From NCBI GenBank assembly GCA_026710565.1, contig JAPOQV010000187.1, positions 1 through 12,949 of the forward strand: DNA of 12,949 bases, in the 5' to 3' direction. Shown piece by piece: positions 7,160 through 12,949 of this stretch (the stretch's first letter is position 1; every line of letters starts with the position of its first letter). A program made the position numbers and the translations under genes. The notes under the pieces are model-generated. The model had not been told where the DNA came from and ran no database searches. It was given only the letters and a program-made list of their open reading frames with translations. This DNA comes from Spirochaetaceae bacterium (lineage in GTDB: Bacteria > Spirochaetota > Spirochaetia > SZUA-6 > Bin103).

Positions 7160-7172
7160 TGCCCCGCATTGC
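7156..7172. promoter_or_regulatory. 17-bp perfect dyad overlapping the panB -35, candidate operator
   Basis: GCAATGC (7156-7162) and GCATTGC (7166-7172) are perfect 7-base inverted arms separated by CCC. The size and symmetry suit a dimeric helix-turn-helix repressor. The dyad covers most of the proposed -35 hexamer (7154-7159), so binding there would block RNA polymerase. The regulator is unknown; none is encoded in the window. Confidence 0.4.
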
Positions 7173-7216
7173 CTCGTACGAAATAGTGCTGCGGCAACTG
7201 CGCAAGCCAGCCGCAG

Positions 7217-7226
7217 TATCGATCAT
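7217..7226. repeat. 10-bp direct repeat, copy 1
   Basis: TATCGATCAT here is repeated exactly at 7291-7300, with 74 bases from start to start (about seven helical turns). Both copies lie between the two divergent operons and are AT-rich in a GC-rich context. Confidence 0.55.
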
Positions 7227-7290
7227 GGCCTTCCTGCAGCGCGCCGGCCGCTCCGGCCACGCGGCCGTCGCCACGGAAAGAGTTCCCTTT

Positions 7291-7300
7291 TATCGATCAT
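7291..7300. repeat. 10-bp direct repeat, copy 2
   Basis: This is the second exact copy of TATCGATCAT. It lies within the AT-rich patch about 70 bases upstream of the GT22-like gene, where an activator or repressor site would be expected. Confidence 0.55.
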
Positions 7301-7371
7301 AGCTACGCATCCGTTATATCTGGTCACGTGATGCGGGTATGATGCGGATCCGTCATCGTGGCGGGTGCGAC

Positions 7372-9030
7372 ATGAGCGGGTGTAACCGAGCGGGAGCGGC
7401 TGGTGCCGGCAAACTCGCGCACGCGGCGCTCGCCGGCCTGCTGCATCCGCAGGCGGGCGGCGAGCGGCCGTGGCGCCTGCTGCCCGTGGTGCTCGGGCTG
7501 GCGTTCGCGGCGCGCGCGGCGGTGGCGCTGGCCGGCGACTTCGTGCTGCACCCGGACGAGATCATGCAGTACCTGGAGCCGGCCCACCGCTTGGCGTTCG
7601 GCAGCGGGATCGTCTACTGGGAGTACTTCTACGGGGCGCGCTCCTGGCTGGTGCCGGGCGCGGTGGCCGGCGTGCTGAAGCTGTTCGAGACGGTTGGCTT
7701 GGGACAGCCGTGGTGGTACGTGGATGGCGTCAAGCTGGCGTTCTGCGCGGTGTCGCTGGCCATTCCGGCCGGCATGTACCTGTTCGCGCGGCGTCACTTC
7801 GGCGAGGCGGCGGCACGCATCGCGCTGGCCGCCGGGGCGTTCTGGTACGAGCTGGCCGGGTTCGCGCACAAGCCGTTGACCGAGTTCGTGGCCACGGCGC
7901 CGCTGATGGGTCTGCTGGCGCTGTGCGTGCATCCCCGACCCGACCGCCCGCGCGTGGCCGCTCAGGCGGTCGCCCTGACGGTGCTGGCGACGGCGATCCG
8001 GCTCCAGTACGCGCCGGTCGCCCTGCTGCTGCTGGCCATCGTGTTCCTGCGCAGCCGGCTGAAGCCGTGGCTGGTCGTGGGCGCGGCGGCAGCGTTCTGC
8101 GCCGTGGGCGTGTTCGATGCGTTGGCGTGGGCCGGCGGCCTGTTCCACTCCTACGTCACCAACGTGCGCTTCAACCTCATTCTGGGCGAGATGCGCGTCG
8201 GCGAGAGTCCGGCGTACCAGTTCCTGTGGTGGCTCGTCCTGGCCGGCGGCGGTCTGAGTGTGCTGAGCCTGGTCGCGGCCCTGCGCGCTCCGCGACGCTA
8301 CGGGTTGCTCCTGGGGCTGATCGCGCTGGTACTGCTGGCTCACTCCGTACAGGCGCACAAGGAGTACCGCTTCGTCTTCGCGGTCATACCGCTCTGGCTG
8401 CTGATCGGCGCGGACCTCACGGCGCGCGCGGCGTCGTGGGCCGCCCAACGGTCTCCGCGGCGGCGGGCCGCGGGGCGCTGGACGACCGGGGCGGCGGTCG
8501 CGCTGTTCGGGGTCGTATCGCTGGCGGGAGTCCTGAACGCGCTGCCGTACCAGGAGCGCGTGTACCAGGCATGGTCTCGGGAGACCGGCGCCACCGGCTT
8601 CATCCGCGACAGGGACCCGATCTTCGCGGCCTACCGGTACCTGGCCCGCGCGCCCGGCGTGGCCGCGGTGTGGCAGGTCGACCGGCCCTACTTCAGCCTG
8701 CCGGGCTACTACTACCTGCACCGCGCGATCCCGTTCTACGACGCGGTCACCGGGGGCTTGGTCAATCGGGACCTGGAGACGGTTGCCGCCTCGGTCAGCC
8801 ACCTCGTGTCCGCCGACGCGGAACTGACCGTTCCCGGTTACTCGCTGGACCAGGACGTCGGCGGCGTGCGCATCCTGCGCCGGGACACGACCGAGCCGGC
8901 GATCCGCCAATGGCGCGACCACGCCCCGGTCATCGTCGACGACCTGGTGCTGCGGATCATGCGTCAGGTGGATGCGGAGGCTCCGCCGCCGCCCGCCAAT
9001 GCCGGCATCCGCTTCGTGGAGCAGCCATGA
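7372..9030 (+). CDS. GT22-like (ALG9/PIG-B type) GT-C mannosyltransferase
   Basis: This is a polytopic membrane glycosyltransferase of 552 residues with roughly 10-12 helices and a C-terminal soluble domain from ~residue 400. Two signatures identify the GT22 family, known for eukaryotic ER mannosyltransferases of N-glycan and GPI assembly. HPDEIMQYLEP starts at residue 60, with the Asp-Glu pair in the first outward loop that serves as catalytic site in GT-C enzymes. HKEYRF is at 329-334 and corresponds to the HKExRF of ALG12/PIG-B. By family analogy it transfers a sugar, likely mannose, from a polyprenyl-phosphate donor outside the cytoplasm; the acceptor is unknown. The start is uncertain. 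ATG at 7372 has GGCGGG with a 6-base spacer, while ATGs at 7339 and 7342 are in frame but preceded by poorer sites, and the codons between are atypical. It is the first gene of a coupled four-gene cassette; its stop overlaps the next start as ATGA. Confidence 0.88.
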   Translation: MSGCNRAGAAGAGKLAHAALAGLLHPQAGGERPWRLLPVVLGLAFAARAAVALAGDFVLHPDEIMQYLEPAHRLAFGSGIVYWEYFYGARSWLVPGAVAGVLKLFETVGLGQPWWYVDGVKLAFCAVSLAIPAGMYLFARRHFGEAAARIALAAGAFWYELAGFAHKPLTEFVATAPLMGLLALCVHPRPDRPRVAAQAVALTVLATAIRLQYAPVALLLLAIVFLRSRLKPWLVVGAAAAFCAVGVFDALAWAGGLFHSYVTNVRFNLILGEMRVGESPAYQFLWWLVLAGGGLSVLSLVAALRAPRRYGLLLGLIALVLLAHSVQAHKEYRFVFAVIPLWLLIGADLTARAASWAAQRSPRRRAAGRWTTGAAVALFGVVSLAGVLNALPYQERVYQAWSRETGATGFIRDRDPIFAAYRYLARAPGVAAVWQVDRPYFSLPGYYYLHRAIPFYDAVTGGLVNRDLETVAASVSHLVSADAELTVPGYSLDQDVGGVRILRRDTTEPAIRQWRDHAPVIVDDLVLRIMRQVDAEAPPPPANAGIRFVEQP

Positions 9031-10142
9031 GCGTCCCCGATCGACCAGGCGCGCGGCCGGCCGTGTCCCTCGTCGTGCCGACGCTGCGCGAGGTGGCCAA
9101 CATCCCGTCGCTCGCCGGGCGCATCGATGCCGCTCTGGCGCAGAGCTGCATCGAGTGGGAACTGCTGCTGGTCGACGACGATTCGCGCGACGGCAGCGAG
9201 GCGATCGTCGCCGCGCTGGCGCGGCGCCTGCCGGTCCGCATGGAGGTACGGCGCAACGCGCCGCGGGACCTGTCCCTGGCCGTGCTGCACGGCATCCGGC
9301 TGGCACGGTTCGATCGCGTCGTGGTCATGGACGCCGACTTGTCGCACCCGCCGGAGCGGATCGGCGATCTGCTCGCGGCGCTGGACGGCGACTGTGACCT
9401 GGTGGTCGGCAGCCGCTACGCGCCGGGAGGCCACGTCGACCGGGCTTGGGGCTGGGGGCGCCGGTTGAACTCGCGCGTGGCGACGCTGCTGGCTCTGCCG
9501 CTGGTGCGGTGCAGCGATCCCATGTCCGGGTTCTTCGCGACCGACCGCCGTTCGCTGCCCGCCCCGGAGCGGTTACAACCCGTCGGCTACAAGATCGGAC
9601 TGGAGTTGATGGTGCGCGGACGGCTGCGGGTCACGGAGGTGCCGATCGACTTCGTCGACCGCGACCGGGGCGCAAGCAAGATGGACTGGCGGCAGCAGGT
9701 GAACTCCCTCCGTCACCTGTACCGCCTGTACCGGTACCGCTACGGCGCCATCGCGCGGTTGCTCAGCTTCGCTCTGGTGGGCGCCACCGGCTTCGTCGTC
9801 GACGTCGCCGTCTACCTGGGGCTGCAGGCGATCGGCGCCGAGCACCGCGTAGCGCGGTTCCTGTCGTTCTGGCCGGCGGTGACCTGGAACTGGTGGCTCA
9901 ATCGCCGGCTCACGTTCGAGGAGCGCCCGCGGCAGACACGCGTGCGGCAGTGGACGCGATTCGTGGCCGCAAGCGTGATCGGGCTGAGCGTCAACGTCGG
10001 CACGTACCTGGTGTTGACCAGCTTCGTGGATCTCTTCGCCCGCCACCGACTGCCGGCTCTGGTGTGCGGCGTCCTGCTCGGCGGTGGCGTCAACTTCCTG
10101 GTCGCGAATCGGTACGTGTACCGGCGCCGCACGGAGGCATGA
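9027..10142 (+). CDS. Polyprenyl-phosphate sugar synthase (GT2, DPM1-like) fused to GtrA membrane domain
   Basis: The 371-residue product has two domains. Residues ~12-235 form a GT-A fold GT2 domain like dolichol-phosphate mannose synthase: SLVVPTLREVANIP (14-27), LLVDDDSRDGSE, the catalytic DADLSHP (102-108), LVVGSRYAPGG, DPMSGFF, and VGYKIGLELM with EVPIDF and RGASKM near the domain end. Residues ~245-365 are a GtrA-type four-helix domain (LLSFALVGATGFVVDVAVYL...WNWWLNRRLTF). Such fusions make a polyprenyl-phosphate hexose from a nucleotide sugar; the GtrA part is thought to anchor the enzyme or help present the lipid-sugar across the membrane. The sugar (mannose or glucose) cannot be read from sequence, but a GT22-like neighbour favours mannose. 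GGAG (9018-9021) with a 5-base spacer supports the ATG at 9027, which overlaps the upstream stop. It is the likely donor-making enzyme for its GT-C neighbours. Confidence 0.92.
   Translation: MSVPDRPGARPAVSLVVPTLREVANIPSLAGRIDAALAQSCIEWELLLVDDDSRDGSEAIVAALARRLPVRMEVRRNAPRDLSLAVLHGIRLARFDRVVVMDADLSHPPERIGDLLAALDGDCDLVVGSRYAPGGHVDRAWGWGRRLNSRVATLLALPLVRCSDPMSGFFATDRRSLPAPERLQPVGYKIGLELMVRGRLRVTEVPIDFVDRDRGASKMDWRQQVNSLRHLYRLYRYRYGAIARLLSFALVGATGFVVDVAVYLGLQAIGAEHRVARFLSFWPAVTWNWWLNRRLTFEERPRQTRVRQWTRFVAASVIGLSVNVGTYLVLTSFVDLFARHRLPALVCGVLLGGGVNFLVANRYVYRRRTEA
10133..10137 (+). promoter_or_regulatory. Ribosome binding site pointing to ATG 10142
   Basis: GGAGG lies 4 bases before ATG 10142 (and 1 base before ATG 10139, same frame). 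No start in the main downstream frame is served by it. This mismatch is the main evidence that the next gene carries a frameshift near its 5' end. Confidence 0.6.
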
Positions 10143-11979
10143 TGGCGCGGACCCTTGCCTTCCCGCGGCGCTGTTCGCCGTGTGCTTCGGCGTGTACGTG
10201 AGCAACGGAGACTTTCTCCCGGGCAGCGACCAGGAGGGCAACATGCTGTTCAGCGTGAACCTCCTCAAGCGCGGTTCTCTGTCGCTCGGGCCGCCGCATG
10301 CGCCGCACGCCTTCTTCTGGACCCTGGAGCAACCCGGCGTGGCGCCCCGCCCGGTGGCGATCGAAGCCTGGAACGACGCGGCCGACGCCGCGTACCGGGA
10401 GGGTCGGCTCAAGGTCGCGGATCACCATTACTACCTGGCCGCGACCACGCGGCCCGCGGAGTACGTCAACACCTTCGGCCTCGGCGCCGCGCTCGCCGGG
10501 CTGCCGGTGTACGCGGTGATCGACCTGTTCGTGGACATCGCAACCGACCGCTCCTGGTGGTGGCACGGCGCCGCCCTGACCGCTTCCCTCCTGACCGCCC
10601 TCGCGGCGGTGTTCGTGTTCCTGGCGGCGCGGTGCTTCGTCGAGCCGCTGCCGGCGGCGCTCGTCGCGCTGGCGTTCGGCCTGGGAAGCTGCGTCTGGCC
10701 GGTCAGCAGTCAGGCGCTGTGGCAGCATCCGGCCAGCACCCTCTGCCTGAGCCTCGGCGCCTGGTTCCTGGTGCGGAGCCCCGAGCGCCCACGTACGGCG
10801 GCCTGGTGCGGGGCGGTGTTCGGCAAGGCGGTCCTGTGCCGCCCGACGACCGCCGTCTCGGTAGTGTGCGTGGGAGCGTACCTGCTGTGGGTGGATCGCC
10901 GCCGGTGTGCCGCCTACGTGCTCGGCGGCCTGCCCTTCCTGGTGATCCTCATCGCTTACAACGGGTACTACTTCGGCAGCCCGTTCGTGTTCGGACAGAC
11001 CGCCGCCTCGAAGACCATCGCGTTGCGCGACACGGGGTCCGAGAGCCTGTGGCAGAGCTCCTGGCGGGAGAGCCTGCCGGGCCTGCTCATCAGCCCGTCG
11101 CGGGGACTCCTCTGGTTCTCTCCCGTGTTGTTGCTCGGGTTGGCCGGCGCCCCGGCGGTATGGAGAGTTCCGCGCTACCGCCCGCTGATACCCCTGCAAG
11201 CCGCGGCCGCGCTGATGATCCTGGTGGCCGGCAAGTGGGTCGACTGGATCGGCGGCTTGACCTGGGGCTATCGGTCCATCGTCGACACAACCCCGTTCCT
11301 GGCCCTGCTGATGGTCCCGGTCATGGAGCGCGCGATTGCCGGACGCCGGACGCGGGCGGTGTTCGCGGCGGCGCTGGTGTGGTCCATGGGCGCGCAGTTC
11401 GTGGGCGCCTGGAGTTACAGCGTGGTGGGCTGGCATGCGATGACGATGGCGTACGACGACCCCAACCATGCCGGCGTGTGGCTGTGGCGGCGGCCGCAGA
11501 TCGGCTACCACCTCGCCAGCTTCGCGACGGAGCGGGCGCAGAAGAGGCGGCTGATGGCCATCTACGCCGACAACCGCAAACCGGTTCTCGTCCTGCCGGA
11601 CCGGGCGCGGCCGGCGGCAGCGGCGGATGAGCGCCGGCTCCTGGTCAGGGAGCTGGGCGATCCGGCCGCGCTGCAGAACCGGGCCGACGCGCTCAGAACG
11701 CAGGGCCGGTACGAGGAGGCGATCGATCATCTCGCCATGCTGCGCTTCGGCCTGCAGCGGTACGCGGCGGCGCTCGAACTGTATCGGAGGCTGGCCGAGA
11801 TCGAGCCGGGCAATGCGCAGACCCATGCCAACTTGGGGGCGACGCTGTATTACCTCGGCCGAACCGGGGATGCGATCCGGAGCGTCGAGCATGCGCTGTC
11901 CCTGGATCCCGCTCTGAAGGAGGCGCGTTCCGCGCTGGACCGGTTGCGGGAGATCGCGCGGCAGGACGGGCAGCAGTGA
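10142..11979 (+). CDS. GT-C-like multi-pass membrane protein with C-terminal TPRs, apparent 5' frameshift
   Basis: The main frame (open to 11979) encodes a polytopic protein that resembles bacterial GT-C/GT39-like transferases. It has an acidic motif SDQEGNM in the first outward loop (from ~10225), helices throughout, and family-like segments YNGYYFGSPFVFG, LLISPSRGLLWFSP and WGYRSIVDTTPFLALL. From ~11668 to 11960 it ends in TPR-like helices (LRTQGRYEEAIDH; LELYRRLAEIEPGN; HANLGATLYYLGRTGDAIRSVEHALSLDP), probably for protein contacts. Substrate and donor are unknown. The best start, ATG 10142 after GGAGG, is in another frame that stops at 10199-10201. One missing base near 10158-10168 would join MARTLAF to PAALFAVCFGVYVSNGDF and restore a first helix (about 612 residues). 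Without a shift, GTG 10180 would give 599 residues lacking that helix. The stop overlaps the next gene's GTG (GTGA). Confidence 0.75.
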
Positions 11980-12949
11980 CGCGGCGTCCGCCGGTGAGCG
12001 GCGGCCTGCTCGACCGGATACGGGCCGCGCCGTACGCCTCGCTGTCGGCGGGCGTGCTGGCGGTCGCCGCCTACCTGTGCCTGGTGAACCTGGACTACGC
12101 CGCGCTGTGGCACGACGAGGCGCCGGCCGCGCTGATCGGCAGGAACCTGCTGCAACGCGGCGACATTACCGGCTGGGACGGGCGCAACCTGGTGGGCGGC
12201 ACCAACGGGCGCACGCTCAACGAGGATCTGCGCGACGTGCTGCCGCCGCTGACGTACGTGTTCAACGCCGCGGGAATGGCCGTGTTCGGGGTCAACGAGA
12301 CCGGCGCGCGCATCGTGCCGGCACTGATCGGAATCCTTTCGCTGGGACTCCTCCACCTGCTCCTGCGCCAGCACCTGGCGGGCCATCCGCGGCTGATCCT
12401 CTTCAGCCTCCTGTTCGCGGCGTGGTCGCCGCAACTGCTGCTGTACTTCCGCCAGTCGCGCTACTTCGCGTTCATGGCGTTCGGCATGATCGCCGTGTTC
12501 TACCTCTACGAACGCTGGTGGCGAAGCGGGAGGGGTGCCGATCTGGCGGCTCTGACGCTGGTCGCCACGCTCGCGTTCTTCAACCACTACACCGGCGGCG
12601 CCGCCACCATGCTGGCGCTCGCGGCCTGGCACCTGCTGCTCCGTGCGCGCGCGACGGCGCCGCGCCAGTGGCTGGCCCTGGCCTCCTGCGGCGCGCTCGT
12701 GGTCGCCGCCGGCACGGCCTACCTCGCCTGGATCGGGGTGATCGGCGGCGAGCGCAGCGGGTTTCTCGCCTTCACGGGCGTCGTCGGACTGGAAGAGTAC
12801 CGCGGGACGATACCGCCGGCTCTGCTGCGCCTGCGGATCTACACCCGCGACCTGTTCGCCGCGGACTGGATCTCGTGGCCGGTGCTGCTGTGGTTCGCCG
12901 GCATGCTGTCGGTCCCCCTGATCCGCGGCCGGCGCGGCATCCGGCCGGC
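11976..12949 (+). CDS. PMT/ArnT-like GT-C glycosyltransferase, 3' partial
   Basis: An open frame from GTG 11976 runs to the window edge without a stop (324 whole codons). The sequence resembles PMT_2/ArnT-type membrane glycosyltransferases: a first helix (~residues 18-38), then LWHDEAP with H46-D47-E48 in the first outward loop. This acidic pair is the typical metal/catalytic site for transfer from polyprenyl-phosphate sugars. Then come PPLTYVFNAAGMAVFGVNETGARIVPALIGILS (typical helix 2-3 region) and LLLYFRQSRYFAFMAFGMIA, with further helices. The GTG overlaps the upstream stop (GTGA), and only a weak G-rich element precedes it. GTG 11994 is an alternative start. It is the fourth coupled member of the cassette. 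Its acceptor (lipid, glycan or protein) cannot be told; family-level confidence is high. Confidence 0.85.
   Translation, partial: MTRRPPVSGGLLDRIRAAPYASLSAGVLAVAAYLCLVNLDYAALWHDEAPAALIGRNLLQRGDITGWDGRNLVGGTNGRTLNEDLRDVLPPLTYVFNAAGMAVFGVNETGARIVPALIGILSLGLLHLLLRQHLAGHPRLILFSLLFAAWSPQLLLYFRQSRYFAFMAFGMIAVFYLYERWWRSGRGADLAALTLVATLAFFNHYTGGAATMLALAAWHLLLRARATAPRQWLALASCGALVVAAGTAYLAWIGVIGGERSGFLAFTGVVGLEEYRGTIPPALLRLRIYTRDLFAADWISWPVLLWFAGMLSVPLIRGRRGIRP

Larger units (their letters stand above)
6989..7371. other. Intergenic region between divergent panB operon and glycosylation cassette
   Basis: This is the only long gap in the window. It contains the panB leader and promoter, a 17-bp dyad (7156-7172), a 7-base-arm inverted repeat (CTGCGGC 7189-7195, GCCGCAG 7210-7216), a 10-bp direct repeat (7217-7226 and 7291-7300), an 8-bp palindrome TCACGTGA (7324-7331) and an AT-richer patch from about 7275 to 7345 that probably carries the promoter of the plus-strand cassette. 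A TATGAT at 7338-7343 could be its -10, but no good -35 is visible. A 47-codon ORF at 7159-7302 has GGGGAG 4 bases before its ATG, but no recognisable product. Confidence 0.6.

Noticed and set aside
7255..7290. Intrinsic terminator (GGAA-AGAG-TTCC then CTTTT) in the intergenic region
   Set aside because: The stem has four base pairs and the T-run is short, and there is no supported upstream plus-strand gene for it to terminate.
7324..9306. Long minus-strand open frame (660 codons) opposite the GT22-like and GT2 genes
   Set aside because: Its translation is Arg/Gln/Pro/His-rich with no family motifs, while the plus strand has clear GT22 and DPM1 motifs. Open antisense frames are expected at high GC.
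10142..10201. Programmed -1 ribosomal frameshift at the GT-C/TPR gene
   Set aside because: No X XXY YYZ slippery heptamer in the correct phase and no obvious downstream pseudoknot. A missing base is simpler.
10090..11892. 600-codon minus-strand open frame opposite the GT-C/TPR gene
   Set aside because: It is low-complexity Arg/Gln/Glu-rich sequence without motifs. The plus strand shows membrane helices and TPR motifs.

Overview
The window is GC-rich bacterial chromosome throughout, with strong G/C preference at third codon positions. It carries twelve protein genes in three blocks and almost no spare DNA. The gene content (System II cytochrome c maturation, a TatC/TatB/TatA translocase, type III pantothenate kinase, polyprenyl-phosphate-sugar enzymes) fits a Gram-negative or otherwise envelope-rich bacterium with respiratory metabolism. 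I cannot assign a phylum from the sequence alone. No rRNA, tRNA, CRISPR array, insertion sequence or phage gene was found.

Block 1 (1-3194, plus strand) is a tight operon. It begins with the 3' part of a large CcsA/ResC-type cytochrome c synthase gene that enters from outside the window, followed by tatC, a tatB-like gene and tatA. The first three are joined by ATGA and TGATG overlaps. Both systems serve assembly of periplasmic redox proteins: heme attachment and export of folded cofactor proteins. The first ~64 bases are almost pure G/C and look like a damaged contig edge.

Block 2 (3203-6988, minus strand) is a pantothenate/CoA operon transcribed panB-panC-coaX-coaBC. Every junction overlaps (ATGA, TGATG, GTGA). 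It covers ketopantoate formation, then pantoate to 4'-phosphopantetheine; panD, panE, coaD and coaE are not in the window. It converges on tatA with only 8 bases between stop codons. A good promoter candidate lies upstream of panB, and its -35 element is covered by a perfect 17-bp dyad that looks like a repressor operator. CoaBC lacks two classical decarboxylase active-site residues (Asn and Cys).

The stretch 6989-7371 is the only substantial intergenic region. It is locally AT-richer and holds the panB promoter and leader, the dyad, a 10-bp direct repeat and a short weak ORF.

Block 3 (7372-12949, plus strand) is a four-gene envelope glycosylation cassette running off the right edge: a GT22-like (ALG9/PIG-B type) mannosyltransferase, a dolichol-phosphate-mannose-synthase-like GT2 fused to a GtrA membrane domain, a GT-C-like membrane protein with C-terminal TPRs, and a PMT/ArnT-like GT-C enzyme. 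All are start/stop coupled. The likely logic is that the GT2-GtrA protein makes and presents a polyprenyl-phosphate sugar, and the three GT-C proteins transfer it on the outer face of the membrane. The third gene has an apparent one-base frameshift at its N-terminus, between a well-placed Shine-Dalgarno/ATG and the main reading frame.
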